From Warburgia ugandensis (Eukaryota > Streptophyta > Magnoliopsida > Canellales > Canellaceae): DNA of 64,000 nt. The notes under the pieces were generated by a model, which worked only from the letters and a program-made list of their open reading frames with translations, ran no database searches and was not told the DNA's origin. Each line of letters opens with the position of its first letter. Position 1 is the stretch's first letter. Below are positions 59,030 to 64,000 of the stretch, one piece after another. The stretch covers positions 28,426,449-28,490,448 of the forward strand of contig CP141136.1 of assembly GCA_035236585.1 (NCBI GenBank), written 5' to 3'. Both the position numbers and the translations under genes were made by a program.

Positions 59030-59395
59030 CTTACCATTGAGCTATTTTGGTTTCTATTGCCCTTTCTTATCACTAGGCTATTTTGGTTAGTGTTACACTA
59101 GGCAATTTTGGTTACCATTGCACTAGACTATTTGGTTAACTCACAAAAGTTGTAGCACTATGTTATTTTAGTTTTTGTTGCTTTTTCTTAGTATTATGTT
59201 ATTTTGATTAGCATAGTGCAAAGTTTTAATAGTATGTTATTTTAGTTTCTACTTCTTTTTTCCATCGCTATGTTGTTTGAGTTAACATAGCATAACATTT
59301 CAACACTGCACTATTTTTGGCTATGTTGTATTTTTTTTAGCTTTGTGCTTTTTTGGTTAATGCAATACAACATTTCATCCTGAATGACGTTAGCC
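59030..59395. repeat. Degenerate repeat built on CTATTTTGGTTA
   Basis: Around ten loosely spaced variants of TAGGCTATTTTGGTTA / TATGTTATTTTAGTTT / GTTAACATAGCA over 360 bp, drifting from G-containing to T-rich forms. Unrelated by eye to the array at 56452. Confidence 0.6.
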
Positions 59396-59399
59396 AAAA

Positions 59400-60284
59400 T
59401 TGTTATGTCAAGTGTACCATTTTCTACTTGAGAAACTTAGTCCCATATTGACCTGATACATTGAACAACTTGCTTTCTAGTATTATAAAAGGAAAGTACC
59501 TAATAACCAAAGAAAAGGGGAAGAGGAGTAGGAATCCACTTGATAATAAGTACAATTAGCAGTCTTGAGATCAACTATATTAAACTCAAGAGAGTTTGTT
59601 TAATTACTTTCTAGAATGTGGTTAACTTTCAATTAGAGTTTTTAATTGCTCAATTAAGAGTTCAAAACATTTTGAAATCTTCTGAGTTTAGGAAAAGCTT
59701 AAAGAATCATCTTAACTGAGGGCAAGGGTTCATTAGCAACTTTTAGGTAATCATTTTCTTTTTAGTTCTTATTTGGTTTAGCCCAGCTTGGTTTATTTTA
59801 ACTTGTTTTGAGTTTGCTTTAGTTTTCTTTTTTGAAAGTAGTTTAACTAGTTTAGTTTACTTTTTCAAGTGTCTCTTGCCTTTAGTTGCTCTTGATTTCA
59901 CTTTTCATGTGGTCTTCCATATGTTTGATTTTTGTCTCTAGGTTGATATTAGTGCTATGCAATTTTCCAAGGAGAGAATTAGCACTACATTAATGTATCT
60001 AGATTTCTAAAATTAGCTTTTATTATAAGTTTTCTTAAATTTTTATTTCTGATCTCCATAGCTCATTTGGTGGCACCAGAGGTTGACATAACTGATCTAT
60101 TCTAGGAGATTAAGAATTCATATCTTTGGTTATTTTGCTTTAAGAAGGCTAGGTACTATATCCAAAACTATAGATAGCGAATTAGTCATGGTTTCCAATA
60201 CAAAAACTAAAGGTTTTCTATTCAATAGCAATGCTTAGACTATTAATTGGGTATCACATATCATTCTTTACAATCATGACCTAA
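59400..60284 (+). other. Possible LTR and primer-site remnant
   Basis: Has a TATA-like TATTATAAAAGG (59491), a leader-like stretch, and at 60066 ATTTGGTGGCACCAGAGGTT, which could be a primer-site region after an LTR. No partner LTR or coding region was found. Confidence 0.3.
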
Positions 60285-63200
60285 TATCATGCCCCACAAT
60301 GCAAAATATTTATTATAAGGGTAGAAGCATGACAGATTATTAGGGTAGTCAATTATGAGACCAAATGCTTAGTCTCATATGATATAAAACTTTCAAAACA
60401 AATATTTATTATCATGTCATATAAGGTTCTACATTTGTTATCAGTTTATTCTCAATTGATAGAGATATTTAACAACATCTCGAGGAAGTTGCTTTTTGTA
60501 AATGTTCTTAACTACTTATCATATAATATATATTTGTTATATTTTAACAAATGTGCAAGATTGGTATGGATTGTCTCAATTCATTGTTTCTAATAGATAG
60601 GATTTTATAGCTTGACAATTCATACAAATTTCCTTTAATTAGGCCATATAACAGGTTTTGGAATTTAATCAATACTACAATGCATATGAAAGAACATGAT
60701 TTAGAAATTTTTTTTCCATAATTCAATCACATTAGTCTAGTCTAAAAATAATTCATATTAATGAGTTCGATTCAAATGAACAAAACTTAGTTCATATGTT
60801 CAAGCACAATTAACATATAGTGATGTCCACCGACTTGCTTTCAGACAGGTTCACTATCCCATTGTCAGGTGAGGTTTGGTAACCAATTGGTTGGAGTTCA
60901 AGTAATACTCTCTAATATTATATCAACATAGTCCATATACCCAATATTAAGTGCTCATTTTTGTATAAATTACCCTCATTTAGCATGACATTTGATATAT
61001 TTTTAGAAATTTATTAAAAAATATATCATTTGAAATTTTTATCATCTAGTTGTAATTTGTTGAATTTTCAAGGTTAGATGAAGATTCAATGTTTGTGTAA
61101 AACCACTTGTAAAATAGTATGAATTATGACTTTTTTTATGCTTTGTAGGTGGTAGATCAAAATCCACGTGGTCAGATCAAGTTGATTCACATTCTGAATA
61201 GTATATAAAGCTTAGATTATAATGGATGGCTCAGATCAACCCATGATGTACTTTGGATGATCCAAATCAAATTCATAAGCACTAATTCAAGTACCAACAT
61301 TTTCCAAGTATAGAGGGTGTATGCATCATTTTTAGTGCATTCAAAATTTCCATGCATTCCACCATATCACAAGGCTTATACTTGAATCCAAGCAAGATGA
61401 CAACAAGTCAAGGCTTACTAGATGGAGAAAACATGTGGTGTAATGCTATGAGGGAGTGTAAGAACTTGCGTGAAGGAGTTTCTAGCCAATCTTTTTCCTA
61501 GTTTATGGGCACAAAGCCCTAAAGTTGATGACTACCAAGAACTACTTGACCATGGCTGGAGATGATCTAGCTCCTTCCTTCATAAATTGGAGATGGCAAA
61601 GACATATTTCCCTTCATACAATATCCATCTCAAGGCACATAATTTTTTTTCTCTTAAAGAGCAAGTTCGTGTACCTATAAGAATGAAAAAGTTTCTAGAT
61701 CGGACAATAAATGTGAAGAAGTCAAGCAATTTAAGAATGGACCAAATTTCACAAAGGGTGTAGGCTGCTCAATCCATGACACATCCACTACTAACGGATA
61801 TATTTTTCATAACTATGAGGGGAAACATAAGTCTGAATAGTATATAAGATATTTGTTAAAAAAAATAAATAATGTCATAAGTGCATGCATTAGAAGTGGA
61901 TAATTTCCTTTTGATGTTCAACTCCCAAAGCTTATTATCAAGATGGTGACACCTCAAGCTAAGAAGAAGCTAACTAAAGTATTTGAGGGTCAACAAATAT
62001 CTCTAAAGTTTATCATGTTAGATAGAAGACATTGAGGAGAAAAATACCCAAGTTTTAGATTCAAGAAGTCATCGAATGAAGAGCTTGAAGTTAGCCACTC
62101 GTTACTGCTCACTTGAATAGTAATTGTGTTTTTATAGTATTTTGCTCTTGTTTTTCAACTCTATTTTAGGTAGAGGTTTATATAAATTTTTAGTGAGAAA
62201 TCAAAGTTTAATTTGTTGAATTTCAGTGAACATGTATAACATGGTTTGTTATACACGTGATGAACAGTGCATCTTTGCAATTGAATATCTCAATATTTGT
62301 TTGTTCCTATTGAAATGTAACCATTTCATTGGATTACTTTCTATCAAATTGTATTAGGTACAATATTTCAATGAAAAATTCCATCAAGAAGTCAGTGAAA
62401 TTAGTGGCCAAAGTTGACAAAATCATCAAGGATTGTGACTATTCATGAAGCACAAATAGGATCTCAAATTTATACTATGCTAGTGTCACAAGAGCATGAT
62501 AATTTCTAATTACTATTGTGCTAACAAAACTCTTTTGTTACTATTACAGATGCAAGTTGTGCTTCGAATTCTTTCGTAATTGAGTTGAAATTTGAAGTGA
62601 AGATTCTTGGCTACAAGATGGTAAGTAAGACATCAAGATATTACTAAGAAAAGCTACTTGGATTTGAAAATTTTTTAATGTCATTTTTTTAAATAAATTA
62701 CTCCTTTTTAATCATTGTAATGACCAAGCAAGTGAAAATTTGGTTATTTTTTTGTTTAGTTTTAGGACTCGTCTTTTTTTTTTTTTTTTTAAGTTTTAGG
62801 TTAGCTTAGGTCATTTAAATTTCATTTTTTTAGAGTCTTGATTTGAATAATTTACACATAATTCAATAACCATATTAGGTTATTTTTTATTTAGGGTTAA
62901 AATGATCCTAATGTAAATTAAAAACATCACTTACAAATTTCTAATATTTTAATTGTCTTAAAAGTTAATTTTAAAATTAATTTTAATTTGAAATTGTTAG
63001 ATTTGGTTTTAGAATAAAATTTTCATTTTGTGTTATTACTTTTCATAGTGGATGCTTAGAAATAAAATCCTTGATCCATTATACTTAGGTTTTATGTAGA
63101 ATGCTTAAGATTGTTGATCTATATATTTTTGTAAAGTTTAATAATTTCTAAATTAATTTTTTAAAGAAATATTCCTTTGAGAAGATAATAGTAGTTTCAA

Positions 63201-64000
63201 TTTTATTCTTAAGTTATAAGAGGAAAATGTAAGTGGTGTATCTAATTTTATATAGGTGATCTTTAATCCTGCAATTTCAAATTTTGATTAAAAATCCATT
63301 TTTATCTTATCAATTAAATTGAAAAACCATTATATTTCTTTAATTTTACATTAGCTTGAAAATAATTAGACCAACTTTGGCATTTTATTTTCGTACTATA
63401 TCCTCCCTGTGAATTAAACCATGTATAATGCTACAACTCACTACTATGCACTTGCATGAAAAGTACAAGCAACTAACACTGATCAACAGTAGTCCATATT
63501 GATTGGAGCCAGAAGCCTTTAATTACCTCATTGCGGTATGTCTCAACCAAGGTCTCCTAGAAATACTTCTCAGATGAGTCGTCCATGGTGACAACCATTG
63601 ATCAGACAAAGATAAAAAATCTCCAACGACATCTTGCGCAGAGCCAATAAACACTTAGTATCATTGCACTAGCATCTGGTAGTGAGACCAATATAACGAT
63701 ATGACTTTAAGTATGGCCATATTTCCATAAAAAACCAGTGAAAATCATCCGTGCTTTAAAAACTCAATTTTCTTTTCAAGCTTATACCTTTCAATAGAAA
63801 ATAGTTCATTTGAAACATTTTGTTTGCATAGTAACTACCATTTTTTATTAATCTACTTTCAAAACTTTTTCTTCCCATTTTAGTAACATAATCAAAACTA
63901 AAATAATACAAAATCAGAGAAATTCAAGACATGAAATTTATAACATAGTTTTGAAAAACCAAAAATAATCAAATCTCTTCTATAAAATACATACATAGAT
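60285..64000 (-). mobile_element. LTR of the chromodomain element family, interrupted by a 2.5-kb insertion and cut by the window edge
   Basis: Minus-strand LTR end GGGGCATGATA at 60285 matches GGAGCATGACA at 48227, and TATTTATTA.AAGGGTAGAAG matches just inside. It continues to about 60940 and resumes at about 63483 (blocks like TCAGATGAGTCGTCCA). The segment between differs. The right end is outside the window. Confidence 0.6.
60940..63482. mobile_element. 2.5-kb insertion flanked by 17-bp direct repeats, unclassified
   Basis: ATCAACATAGTCCATAT (60923-60939) and ATCAACAGTAGTCCATAT (63482-63499) flank it. It begins with ATTAAGTGCTCATTTTTG, like LTR starts of coding-poor plant elements, and holds no coding region that I recognise. 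A solo LTR with short target duplication within longer LTR repeats, or a non-LTR insertion, are both possible. Confidence 0.35.

Overview
This window looks like nuclear DNA of a flowering plant. It is AT-rich, has GT-AG introns, carries four Au-type SINEs and RTE-type LINEs, and is packed with nested Ty3/Gypsy-type LTR retrotransposons whose LTRs are very long (about 2.5-2.9 kb). I could not identify the species.

Only one host gene is clearly intact. It is a Rab7-class small GTPase (RABG3 type) on the minus strand, start codon at 34908 and stop at 16037. Seven exons give 206 codons with every G-box and a C-terminal Cys-Ala-Cys prenylation motif. It occupies about 19 kb because intron 4 is 4.1 kb and intron 6 is 13.2 kb. 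The last exon is only 67 bp, yet it carries the lipid-attachment cysteines and lies beyond the 13-kb intron. That intron holds a head-to-head pair of TRIM elements forming a 1.16-kb palindrome inside one target duplication, a 2.9-kb solo LTR with perfect target duplications, and a pair of tRNA-like SINE units. Other introns hold Au-SINEs. A TATA-like site lies near 35087.

Left of the gene (1-14143) is a three-deep nest. A minus-strand Gypsy element (gag, protease, RT, one LTR at 13475-14143) is interrupted at 10660 by a large coding-less LTR element (LARD-like, minus strand, 1-10660). That element was itself entered by two solo LTRs (39-2648 and about 5025-7488). Between the nest and the gene lies a divergent 208-bp tandem duplication.

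Right of the gene, 36.3-39.0 kb holds an Au-SINE, LTR remains and a 141-bp fold-back. From 39.0 to 51.1 kb is a broken chromodomain-type Gypsy element (minus strand). It has LINE sequence in or against both LTRs, a 3' piece of an opposite-strand Gypsy element inside it, and a 0.7-kb internal tandem duplication. From 51.1 to 64.0 kb are an RTE LINE, truncated LTRs of the same family, and a striking 2-kb array (56452-58497). Its roughly 27-bp units are nearly all small palindromes whose arms change together.

The strongest observations are the palindrome array, the TRIM palindrome, the hairpin kept with changing sequence in five LTRs, and the Rab7 last exon stranded behind a 13-kb intron. No gene cassette pointing to a new enzymatic system was seen.
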